In this document: piece after piece, positions 54,368-64,000 of the stretch
Position numbering within the stretch: position 1 is the stretch's first letter
Layout of the letters: each line of letters opens with the position of its first letter
Source of the DNA: Hypomesus transpacificus
Lineage: Eukaryota > Chordata > Actinopteri > Osmeriformes > Osmeridae
Assembly (NCBI RefSeq): GCF_021917145.1
Contig: NC_061060.1
Location: 10,317,053 to 10,381,052, forward strand
Direction: 5' to 3'
DNA: 64,000 nt
Position numbers and translations under genes: made by a program
The notes under the pieces: generated by a model
Seen by the model: the letters and a program-made list of their open reading frames with translations, nothing else
Told to the model about the DNA's origin: nothing
Databases searched by the model: none

Positions 54368-57300
54368 TCAGTGTGTGAGAGTCTGTAGTCCATCATCGGC
54401 TTTTGTTCCTTCATGTCCTTCTTCATCCTCTGATGGAGAGTCTACTCAAGATTGACAGCCGAGCTGCAATTTATTGAATCGAAAAACACAACCAACATCA
54501 AATATTGGTTAGAAAAACTAACTAACAGCCAGGAAAGATGGGTTTTGGATGCTATTTGGATTCGTGTCCAAAATCAAACTATTTTCTTTTGTGAATATTG
54601 TTGTCAGAATTGGATTTTTTGTCAGATTTGCAGTTCTTTTAGTTTGTTTCGGAGACGAATTTAGAATGACCAACAATTCTCTTTGAAGTAGAAGTTGTAG
54701 TGATTAGCACAATGTCAATCCTTTTTGCCAGACAAGACATGCATAGCAATAGGAAATGTGGTAACATTGTTCACTTCTTAAAGAGCTCAAATGATAACTA
54801 TGATGCTATGCTCAAGCATCTAAGAGACAAAATATTTTTTTATTGTGCAACAGTTGCTCAAACAGTTTCATCCCCTGAATGCATTCCCCTGTTGCCGCTT
54901 TTAGATTCTGCGTGACCCCTGCTGCTTAAACTGATAATCCTGACACAAATTAGCAATGGTTTTGTGTCATGTTAATAATAATCTGCCAATGATGGCTTCC
55001 GTTGTCGCTCTTGAAGAAGTGAATGTCAGGCCTGAAAGGAATGACATTGGGAGTGACCTCACCTGCCCTACATGGGCTTTTATTCCAGTGTTCTGCAGTT
55101 CATGAAATGCACAAACACACATGAGAATGAGAACCTTGTGTGACCAACCCTCCTCCCAACAACGTCTGTCTCTGCACAAATTGTAAGGCAACCATTTGCA
55201 TCCATTTATTCAAATGGTAACAGACAACGGTATGCATTTTTTCAGCTTGGGGAAGCAAGGAACAATGATCATGCATCATGCATGCATCATCAGTGGAAAT
55301 TAGTTTAACTAATGGATTGATTCTCTCTTTCGTAGTCTTTGTGTTTAAATGTTGTAAAATTATACTTACACATCTGTTCCAAGGAATAAGACAGTGCACA
55401 TTGTGGAAAAAGACAAAAGAAGTTGGGATTTAGAATGGGTTCTGAAGTAAGACTCATCATTTTACAATAAACACACTTTCTTGTATCAATATTTGTTGCT
55501 TGTATGGTGATTTGAATCACAACTCACCAGCCGGTTTGGGGGACATCAGTATCAATGGGAGTTCTACTCCAACATCACTGTGGAGAAAGGGTAGATTTGT
55601 CAGAAGATAGTATTACAATGGCATGTCGGTTTGTGCAGTATGGTATTGTGTTATGTGAGAAACAAATGAGTTGTGAATTAACATTTAATTTGATCACATC
55701 ATATTTGTTAGAATTTATGGTACTTCATCGGACCATTTTGTTTAAGTAATTAACTCCTGTCCTGTTCTGTCCTCTTACCTGGCTGTTAGGTCTCCCAAGA
55801 TGCTGTGTGTGTGAGAGAGAGACGGAGGGGGTGTTGAATAATGGTATAAATGTTACAATTTCCCATGAAAAAAAAGTGTAAGGGCAAGAAAAGGTTGGTC
55901 TGTTCAATGGTGTCTTACCCTCCTCTGGACACCATGAGGCTGATCTTGATTTTGTACGACACCAGGATTCCCTGCACTTCCTTGTCAATGCCAGAGTGAA
56001 GCCTGAAAAAGAACAGCAGAACATAAGACCTTTAGACAGCTTGCAGGTGGGTTTAATCCACTCTAAGAGGATGATGCAGCCAAGGCTTTCGCCACCATCG
56101 CCTTCAGACTAAGAGGATGAGAGTGTGGATCAATGGAAGAGCTTTGCTAGGTTGAGGAGGTCATTGACTCACAGCGTAGATGAAGCTAGGTTGGTGTCCT
56201 CATCCTTTAGCCTGCCGTCCACTGCCAGGCCTCGTTTCTCTGTGTTGTTCATCAGCAAGGGGGTCACACTGAGCTCCTTCTCAAATGTGGAATTGGCATT
56301 TACTGTCTCCCTGTGCAGTGATTTAAACATGTTTAAATGTATCTCTCACAGCAAAACACAACATGAATGCACAATATTGCTAAGAGTATAACAGTAGGGG
56401 ATGTGGGATTTGTCATTTGGTTTAGGGGGTTTTCAGTTTGACCACTGTGAAGTCAAATGTGACAAATATTTTTTGCATTTCTGTTCTGGATAAGAAAGGC
56501 ACGATAATCATCATTATCTTACCCAAACTCCTCAGTCAGAATAGCTTTGGTGTATTTGTCAGCTGAGTAAAGCACCACATCTGTCGTCTGGTCAACTGGT
56601 CATAAGGAAACAGTAGTGTTAGAATCCTCTTCTCCCATTTCAGTTGAAACTCACACCATAGTTTTTAATACCCACCTGTGACTTTAATTTTCTTCACCAC
56701 TTTGCTGGTTTCATTGTTGATTTTAATTTTGATTGGGATTGGCTCTCCATGGTAATACAGCTGAAATTAATGGTACATACGCAATTGATATAACAAGGCT
56801 TCACACAAGGCTTTGTTGACTAATCATTTGATAGTGTAATGCATACCTCCTTAGCAATGGAGGCCTCCAGGTGGACTGGTTTGTCAGACATCATGAATTG
56901 TTTGCTGATATCAGCCTTGGGTCCTGCTCCAGTTTTATCAGGGGCAAACTGGATCTTACGAATGATCAGACGACAAGTGTCCCTGAGCACAGAGAGAGAG
57001 ATGAAGAGGTTGAAAAACAGTCTTGCATTACTTTCTTAAAATCAGTTCAGTTACGCTCATGGATATACTTACTTCTTCTCAATTTTCTCATCAGGGTTGT
57101 CGGCATCATTGGCAATGTACCCTTTTACTTCCAAATCAACACCACAAGACTGTCAAGTTAAGAGACAAATATGTTAGAGCTTTAAACTGTTGAGTGAGAG
57201 AAAGACAGAGAGAGGGACTAAGACCGTCAGATAGAGGGAGGTAGAGAGAGAGTGTTTTAAAGAGAGTCTGTGTACCTTGCCAGAATCCCCAGGTGCAGGC

Positions 57301-59240
57301 TGTAGGGTGACTGAGCATGGCAGGTTGGGTGGAATCTGTAACACAGAGTGGTAAAGAGATGGATTGTGGGATGCAAATCAATAGACTGTGTGGCATCTAC
57401 CAACGTCAGGAAGGGAAAGTGAGAGAGCATAAACAGACCTTAAAGGTGAAGGTGTGTCCTTGGTCTCCACATTTCTTCAGGAGGGCATCCTGCATGGGGG
57501 TGTTGGCTGGCTTGCTGTCCCCAGGGGGAGGGTATATCTGGAAACGCTGGACCCAGATGTCTTTCCGGAAGGACAGGCCTATCACATCCAGGTCATCGCT
57601 ACCATAGCGGAAGGCCAAGGCCAGTGACACAAACACTGCAGAGAGAAAGATCAAGAGCCTTGGGCATCAGTGCCTGAATTTGCACTTTTTTCATCCCAGC
57701 CAGGAAAAGGTGTTTCAGAGATATCAAAAGGGAGTTACCTTTCCTGCCAGCAAGATCAGCAGGGTCCACTTTGAGCACTCCATCTGTGCGTAGGAAACAC
57801 AGACAAGTTCAAATGTATGGACAAACACATATCAGAAACAGAGATCATGTGACATCATCAAATCTTTATTACACACCAACATCATCAACGCTGTCCACGT
57901 GGTCCACAAAGTCTCTCCTCCCCAGGTAGAGGGCAAGCTGGAAGGGGGGGGGAGAACGTGGGAGAAATTATGTTATTTCGGTGTGTATGGTACTATACAC
58001 ATGGATGGATTGATTAGCATGTCCCATGCTAATGATGTCAGAGGGGTTCCTTACCGAGCCGTTGCCGCTGGTCTTCTTGAAGATCCTGCAGAGCGGGGAC
58101 AAAGGAATCAAGAGATTACATCACTGCACTAGTCACAAAGCAAGCACCTGCTGGTTTTCCTTCCCTGTACGTTTCCAATGTTAATTTCAAAGACATTCTT
58201 TGTTCTGAAAGAACCCAACTTCCTCAACGAGGCCTCACAGTCTCTCTGGAGTCGGAATGTACTGGTGCCTCACAGTCTGGTTCAGTGGGGCCACCAGAAC
58301 CTGTTTAGAGCCCAATCTCAGCTCTGTTGGGCCTGCACCACTCCACTGATTGGCATTAGCTGCTACTCTGGATACTGTGAGGGATGGCTGAACTCCTCTA
58401 CATCTCACCCTGGGGGTTAATTGAGGCAGACTTACACCTAGAGGTTAGCTGTCAGATCAGTTTAAAGGATAAGCCCTCTAGAAAAAGTGCCATGTAACTT
58501 GTCCAATCTGAATGGGACCTAATGAGCAAAGTGTATTTGTACCCATGCTTAACATGGCAATGTTTATTTAAATGCAGCTGCTGTGACATGTTAGTGCAAG
58601 TGTCAACACGTTACACGTCTTTCATGTTCGTAAAGTGATACATGAAATTGATTGTTCAAAGATACTTCAATACATTGAGTCTGTATTGGATCTATTAATA
58701 CTTTTATTCAAACAAATTTCTGTTATTACAATGCTGCTAATCTATTTAATCATGATCTGTTTGACCAGTTCTGTGTATGTCTTCCTTGTCTGTTTATGTA
58801 TTTTCCTTCCAAGTGATTAGGAATGTTAATCTTTCCCCTGTTCTCCCAAACAGTTTTTCTTCAAATCCAATCCATGCGATCTGCTCTAATCGGGATTTAC
58901 TTACATCCCGTAATTTAAAAGTGTGAAAAGTCCTGATGTGCTTAATGTACCACAGTAGGGTTCTCATGTGTTTACACCTGAGCACCTTCTAGTGTGGAAG
59001 ATCTTTGATTCCTGATCATTTGTCCATAACTGTTGGCTACGCAGGTCATCTGGCAATTCCATGTCTATTAGCATAGTTCCAAAGATCAATAAAATGAATA
59101 AAAAAATGAAAAATATCTAAGACCATTTAACTGCTTCTCAATTGGAGTCTACTTCACCTCTCAGAGCCAACTCAGTATAAGTGTCTAGTTGGTGATTGTA
59201 TGTATTTGCAGGGGTGAACAAAGGCTACTCACTTTGACAT
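54368..59240 (-). CDS. arr3: arr3, cone arrestin (arrestin-C)
   Basis: Fifteen coding exons give 380 residues (human about 388): 59233-59240, 58055-58085, 57877-57937, 57739-57783, 57439-57635, 57276-57335, 57073-57149, 56847-56982, 56676-56760, 56523-56595, 56173-56310, 55919-56002, 55779-55802, 55528-55577, 54368-54441. Arrestins bind phosphorylated, active receptors and shut off G-protein signalling; ARR3 acts on cone opsins. Seen here are [43 protein letters not shown], the polar-core arginine in [10 protein letters not shown] (R168), YYHGEPI and [16 protein letters not shown]. The first 14 exons are secure. The last exon, encoding [17 protein letters not shown] and a few more residues, splices in frame and is acidic like arrestin tails. 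However, it lacks the usual VIEEF-type motif and is less certain. An alternative acceptor at 54471/54472 would give a 13-residue tail. Confidence 0.9.
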
Positions 59241-59673
59241 TTCTGTACTGTGAAGTGTGACAGTATCTGCAAAGATAAAACACAACAAACACTGTTAATG
59301 AGCTGGTATCATCATGATCAAATAACACTGCCAGTATTCCTGTTTCATGGACAGTGACAATGTCACACCCGTTTACAAGTCAGGTTAAATTAATTACAGT
59401 ACCATTGACCAGATCATTGAGAAGGGTTATTCAGTAAATCACGTCCAAGTGGTTTTTATGTCTTAATTCTTCTCTGACTTAATATACATTAACATCCCAT
59501 GTCTCGCAGCCATCAATTAATGTGATGTTCTTTTTTTCTGTGAATAAACTAAAAATGTCCTCCTAAGGTGAACATCTTGTTTGTGAATAGTATAAATTGA
59601 TAATGAAATGCTTTGCTGGCATTTCCCAGAAAGTTGTGTGTGTGAGAGAGAGTGTGTGTGTGTGTCCACTCAC
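59241..59673 (-). other. arr3: arr3 5'UTR end and first intron
   Basis: The first coding exon runs to 59266 with 26 nt of leader. The rest is intron up to a donor at 59674. A short GT run at 59653-59663 is the only repeat seen. Confidence 0.6.
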
Positions 59674-60000
59674 TTGGTCCTCAGGCTCTTGGACAATTCT
59701 CTGCAGTGGTGTCTTCTGTAATCCTTCTGTGTGCAATGCCTTGAAGTGTGTGAGAGCGTCCACTAACAACCGTTCCTTTATACGTCGACCTATCAACCTC
59801 ACAGACCTCCCCTCAGCTTACCCATGCTGCAATAGGAGGCTCCTTTTAGACCCAATCTTCTTAATTCATTAGCCTGCACCTTTTTCAGTTGTATTTTGGG
59901 CTACGACATATTTAAAAATAAGAAGAGTATGCGACTTGGAAGGATTAGGTCCAATTTGAAAGGGTGGGTGCTTTGGATAGTGAACATTTGTTTTGGATTA
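59674..60000 (-). promoter_or_regulatory. arr3: arr3 leader exon and promoter with TATA box and CRX-like sites
   Basis: A strong donor, GACCAA|gtgagt, at 59674 ends a non-coding first exon. TATAAA on the minus strand at 59777-59782 puts the start near 59750. Upstream, GGATTA occurs at 59942-59947 and 59995-60000; this is the core bound by the photoreceptor factors CRX/OTX. The combination suits a cone-specific gene. Function is inferred from motifs only. Confidence 0.5.
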
Positions 60001-60543
60001 TAGTAACAAGGTGTTGTCCCTTGCCAGTTGGCACCCCTGGACAGGCATGTGCTGTATGTGTGCAGTTTTGGAACTCTTTGGTACTTTAAATTATGAGTCA
60101 GTGGTGTGGGATGCCAATAACATCAAAGATGCAAAATCACTGGAAACGTTTCACTGTGTCTTTATCTCAGTCTACGTCCCTCTCCATCTCTTTTCCTCTC
60201 CTTTGTCTTTCTCTCTTTCTCTCTCGTTCTCTCTTCCTCTTGTCGTGTTACACTGGGTCCATGTCTGTTGTAGGGTGATATTCAATCGAGGAATCCCTTC
60301 CAATGGTCTGGTAATAGACAGGAGGGAGCTGGATTTAGTTTCCTGTGGTTGCCAGGACAACAGATGGCTTTCAGTCAAGCCCTGTCTAAATCAGCCTAGA
60401 GCACGCAGAGAGAAATGTGTAGTGACCCATGACTTGCTAACATGAAGCATTCCATTCTTCATGCACCGTAGTGATGTATATGCATAGATACTGCATATGC
60501 ACTGTAGACATGTATATACATAATGTATGTAGAGAGATAGCAA

Positions 60544-60548
<5 letters not shown>

Positions 60549-60588
<40 letters not shown>
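60549..60588. repeat. GA microsatellite
   Basis: About 20 uninterrupted GA units. Confidence 0.85.
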
Positions 60589-60590
<2 letters not shown>

Positions 60591-62529
60591 GGGGCTATCA
60601 GAAAGTCTGCTGTAGATCACAATTACTGTAAGTAAATCAGGAAAACACGAGCGATACTGAAAGTCAAATAAAAAAAACTCAAACACTTGATGAGATGGAT
60701 TTTACCCAGACAGAGAACAACTCTTTATTCCTTAACATGGTCCTAATCCTATCCTTTCACACAACTGTGCATTGTACAATTTAACTGGAACATCACTGTT
60801 TAATCAATTCAAACTGTAAATTCAACAGCAACAGTAGAGTTATATCCCTCTGGCCCAATCCATTCCTATTCATTTAAGCTCTCCCTGGTCATTTGTTATT
60901 TCCTCCTAGATTTTCTAGATGAACTGGGCTTGTTGATCCGTCTTGACTTGAAGGCTCGAGGTAGATTTGGACACCTGCATGGCCAGGTCTAATAGGGCCA
61001 CCTGAGGTCTGTCTGGTACATGTTCTCTTCATGCTGCTACAGAGGTTGAGATCATCGGTCATCTTGGGACATAGACTGAGATCTCCTTAAAGCCTCCCTG
61101 CCTGGGGAAACCCTAAGGGGGGATTGCACCGCCGGAACACAGCCTGCAGGTGAGACTGCCACCCTTCTGGGCAGCCCAAACACCTATATACACGTGTCCA
61201 CTGTACAGTACCATCTTGAAGCTCTTTCTTATATATTTGTACAGCATTATGGAGCGATGGGACATTAGTGTGTCACCGTCACCCATATAGATCTCCGTAG
61301 TGCCACACTGATTAAAGAGGCTGCAGAAGAATTCACTTCTTTTTCTAAACTGATGAATGAGGAACCAGCACTTCCTTCTCAGAACCAATCCCCAGAGCCT
61401 TGTGCGTTTACATGTGTGCTTCACTCATGCGTAGACCCATTTTCATAAAAATACAGGCCTGGTGGTGAAAAAAACAGCATTGTGTTTTCTGTGAAACTAA
61501 GAGGCTTTGTAGGTGCACATATATGCCCGGCAGTGCAAATAGTATTTGTGTGTAGTCTTGGCCTTTCTGTTAAGCCTCTTACATTTCTCTGTACTTCTGG
61601 TTACCTGATTGTGGACTTCAGAAGGCAAGCCCTGAGCCATGATAAGAGCAGCTCAAATCACCTTCCCTTCACACATCACATTCGCTCCCTTAATAGGCTT
61701 AGCATGGCTCAGTCCCAGTAGAAAGAGGGGATGCTGTCACAGCCGTGTTGTTCCTAAATCTGGACTGCGTGCTAACATCATGATCCGTACGAGGGAAGAA
61801 TAAGGAGGGGTCGGGCAATATTTTGCTCAGAATCGTCCACACAGTTGTTGTTGTCACAGCCAGATCCTGTCATCATGTCTGTCTCCAGACACTACTAAGA
61901 TAGCCTACTGTGATTAAAGTAATAATGGACCAAGAACAGGTGTCAGTGAGGTGCTCTAAAGCTATTCCTGATCTGTGATGTGAGGCAGATTTACCTGCAG
62001 GAGAAGCAGTAACGATAACGTCTTCGTGTAATCCCCTTACAGCTAAGCTCTCTTAAATTTAGGCCCAAACTTTAAATAGTCGGACAATAATGTCTGTGTA
62101 CTGGACCCTGGTATTACCTTAACCCCACTAGTTGTTCAAGAGGTTAGTATACTTAGATGGAAATGGCTAGGTTTTGAAAGGACCTGTGTAGAAAGAGTGT
62201 CTGAAAAGAGATGAGAAACTGGTTCATTTAGGTGGCTCATAACTTTACCTTCAGTATGTTGTCTCACTTTGTGTTGCATGGCAGCAAGGATGTCTATATG
62301 AAACAGATGCAGAAACCTTGTCTGATGCAGTGGTACGTTCTGTCTAGGAAGGCCAGATTAAGTACCATTTACATAGCATGACTGACTGAAATACATGAAG
62401 CGTAACCTGGAGTTTATTAATAGATCCATCGCTAGCTGTACGGGAAATTGTTGTTGGTTGTCTGCTCTCTGAAGATTAGTACTTTGTATATCCCCCAAGG
62501 ACATCTTATTCAGTAAAATTTACATCAAA

Positions 62530-62750
62530 CGGTTAAGAAAAATACAAGTATGTGATTCAAATATATGCAGTAGTAATACAAGTAATACAGTAATAATAAA
62601 ATGACGCTAATATAAGTAATACAGTAATAATTCAAGTATAATACAGTGTTAATACAAGTTTACACAGTAATTCACAATAATACACAGTAATGATCCAAGT
62701 ATATACAGTAGTAATACAAGTATGTAATACAAGTATGCATAGCAATAATT
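62530..62750. repeat. degenerate AATACAAGTA tandem repeat
   Basis: Around a dozen imperfect copies of a 10-15 bp unit containing AATACA(A)GTA, drifting in sequence and spacing. It probably grew by slippage. Confidence 0.6.
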
Positions 62751-64000
62751 TCTGTGCATACTAGATGTGTATACCTCCTCTGTGGTAAGGGTCATTCACA
62801 CAACCACCTGCTCCTGTAAACACAAACACTACAGCTTCATCTGGTTCAGTAGAAGTCACTATAGAAAGTAGAAGTGGAAGTGGCTGGTGGAGGCCAGACA
62901 CAGCGACTGTTTGTTTTTAGCTTCTGTAAATCCTGATAGCAGAAACACAGTACCTTGGGCAAGTGGATGGATGGGGAAATGAGATCGAAGGAGAGACCAG
63001 AGCATAGACCAGGACAACTTCATTGAGTTAAGAGAAGAGACATTTTGGTAATTGAATGCTTTGCCACAGTTAAAGGGTGGTGAGAGCTGCCCAAAAAGTT
63101 TTTAAACTCAAAGACAGTGAAATGAAATGCCAGAGATATTCAGGTTCAGAGAATCTGCCAGTAGGGGGCAGTAAGAGGTTTGTTTGTGTTGAGTGAGGGG
63201 GATTGACCAGTCCCCTCATGTAATCTTACATCTGTTGAGCTACAGACCTAGGAGCACACCCACCTAAGGGTTTGCCCTGAGATGAGATAGGAGCCAGGAG
63301 TGTGTGTGAGGATTGTATGGATATACAGTATGTATCTATGTATGGGTGTGTGTGTATGTGTGTGAGAGTGAGTGTTGGAGGGGCACGGGTCTCTCAACTG
63401 AAAGAAAGAGGCAATCACATAGAGGAATCTAGAAAATGACATTATAGCCGGGGGAGGAAGGGGGGTGTTTGGATGATGGAACGGTCTTGTGTGTCTATGT
63501 GTATTATGAGTCTATTATGGGGGCTGTGGTTGGGGGGTGACGGATTTTGCTGAGTAGTAAAAGAGAAACAGTAAAGCTGGAGCCAAACAGCTGCCCGCAG
63601 ACTCCCACTGCCACTCCCCCTTGGAGAACATTGGGAGAGGAGGAGAAGAGAGGGAAAGGAGAGGAGGGAGGGAGGAAGGGCAGGAGGGGCGTTGTTTGCT
63701 GAGGACAAAAATAAGACTCGTGCAGAAAGTCAAGGATGATCATAACCATATGGTGGCTGCTTTTCTTTTTGGGCTCGGAAGAGGCAGAGAAAAAGGGCTT
63801 TGGGAGACACGGACAATGACAAAAAAGAAAGGCGGCGCAAGAGAGAGGAAGAGAGAGCGAGGGTGGGAGGAGATAAAGCAAGCCAGCACAGAGGAAAAAC
63901 AAGTAGGAAGACGAGAAATTGGAAGTGAGGCAGCTGGAGTCTGAGCCAAAACGGCCCACCTGAATGCGCGAGGCTGTGCGTTGTGTTTGGATTTAAGGAA

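Larger units (their letters stand above)
60001..64000. other. intergenic region upstream of arr3
   Basis: No gene could be supported. It holds a (GA)n run (60549-60588) and a degenerate AATACAAGTA-type repeat (about 62530-62750). Small frames at 60911-61080, 61113-61424 and 63504-63959 have no recognisable product. In mammals P2RY4 lies beyond ARR3, but no seven-helix receptor frame is present here. Confidence 0.5.

Noticed and set aside
60911..61080. Minus-strand frame of about 57-66 codons with a poly(A) signal downstream at 60724-60729
   Set aside because: The product is not recognisable, there is no good upstream splice acceptor in frame, and the length is within chance. It could be a terminal exon of an unseen gene but is not supported.
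61113..61424. 103-codon minus-strand frame
   Set aside because: No motif, repeat structure or splice context. Length is compatible with chance.
63504..63959. Overlapping frames on both strands at the right end
   Set aside because: Composition follows GA/CT-rich DNA, with no recognisable protein features.

Overview
This is vertebrate genomic DNA, almost certainly from a ray-finned (teleost) fish. Genes are split into short exons with GT-AG introns. Six genes can be reconstructed exon by exon from the sequence, and each encodes a vertebrate protein family. The non-coding DNA is full of CA/GA/CT microsatellites, long C or G homopolymers, a tRNA-derived SINE, and non-autonomous hAT-type DNA transposons. 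The exact species cannot be named from the sequence.

Gene layout, left to right. (1) 5' end of dlg3 (SAP102, a synaptic MAGUK scaffold), minus strand. It has a long-isoform N-terminus with an L27 domain (exons at 28040-28058, 27140-27271, 22350-22435 and 18230-18349) and an alternative short-isoform first exon (9867-10229). The PDZ/SH3/GK exons lie beyond the left edge, so 1-9866 is intron. (2) gdpd2 (six- or seven-pass membrane glycerophosphodiester phosphodiesterase, GDE3), minus, 14 coding exons, 29324-34973. (3) pdzd11, plus, 5 coding exons, 38677-39718. (4) a STARD10-like lipid-transfer gene (probably the fish stard14), minus, 6 exons, 41797-44864. (5) rab41 (Rab6 subfamily GTPase), minus, 48797-53861. 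(6) arr3 (cone arrestin), minus, 15 coding exons, 54368-59240. The last 4 kb contain no gene I can support.

From established knowledge, the human X-chromosome block at Xq13.1 runs ARR3-RAB41-PDZD11-KIF4A-GDPD2-DLG3. This window, read in reverse, has the same order and the same relative strands. The differences are a START-domain gene between rab41 and pdzd11, and no kif4a between pdzd11 and gdpd2. The order supports the gene names.

The most interesting structure is in rab41. Two separate exons are each present as a tandem pair of equal length (106/106 nt and 94/94 nt). Neither length is a multiple of three, so each pair must be used one copy at a time to keep the frame. The first pair reproduces the residue differences between RAB6A and RAB6A'. 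The second pair resembles RAB6A in one copy and RAB6B in the other. One gene could therefore make four Rab6-like proteins.

The left 28 kb (dlg3 introns) is much denser in simple repeats than the rest. It holds an orphan CRE/hairpin/TATA module, a 21-bp minisatellite that reads as a heptapeptide repeat, and a 922-bp hAT element with a perfect 8-bp target duplication and a decayed BED zinc finger. All gene models are manual splice predictions with no transcript support.
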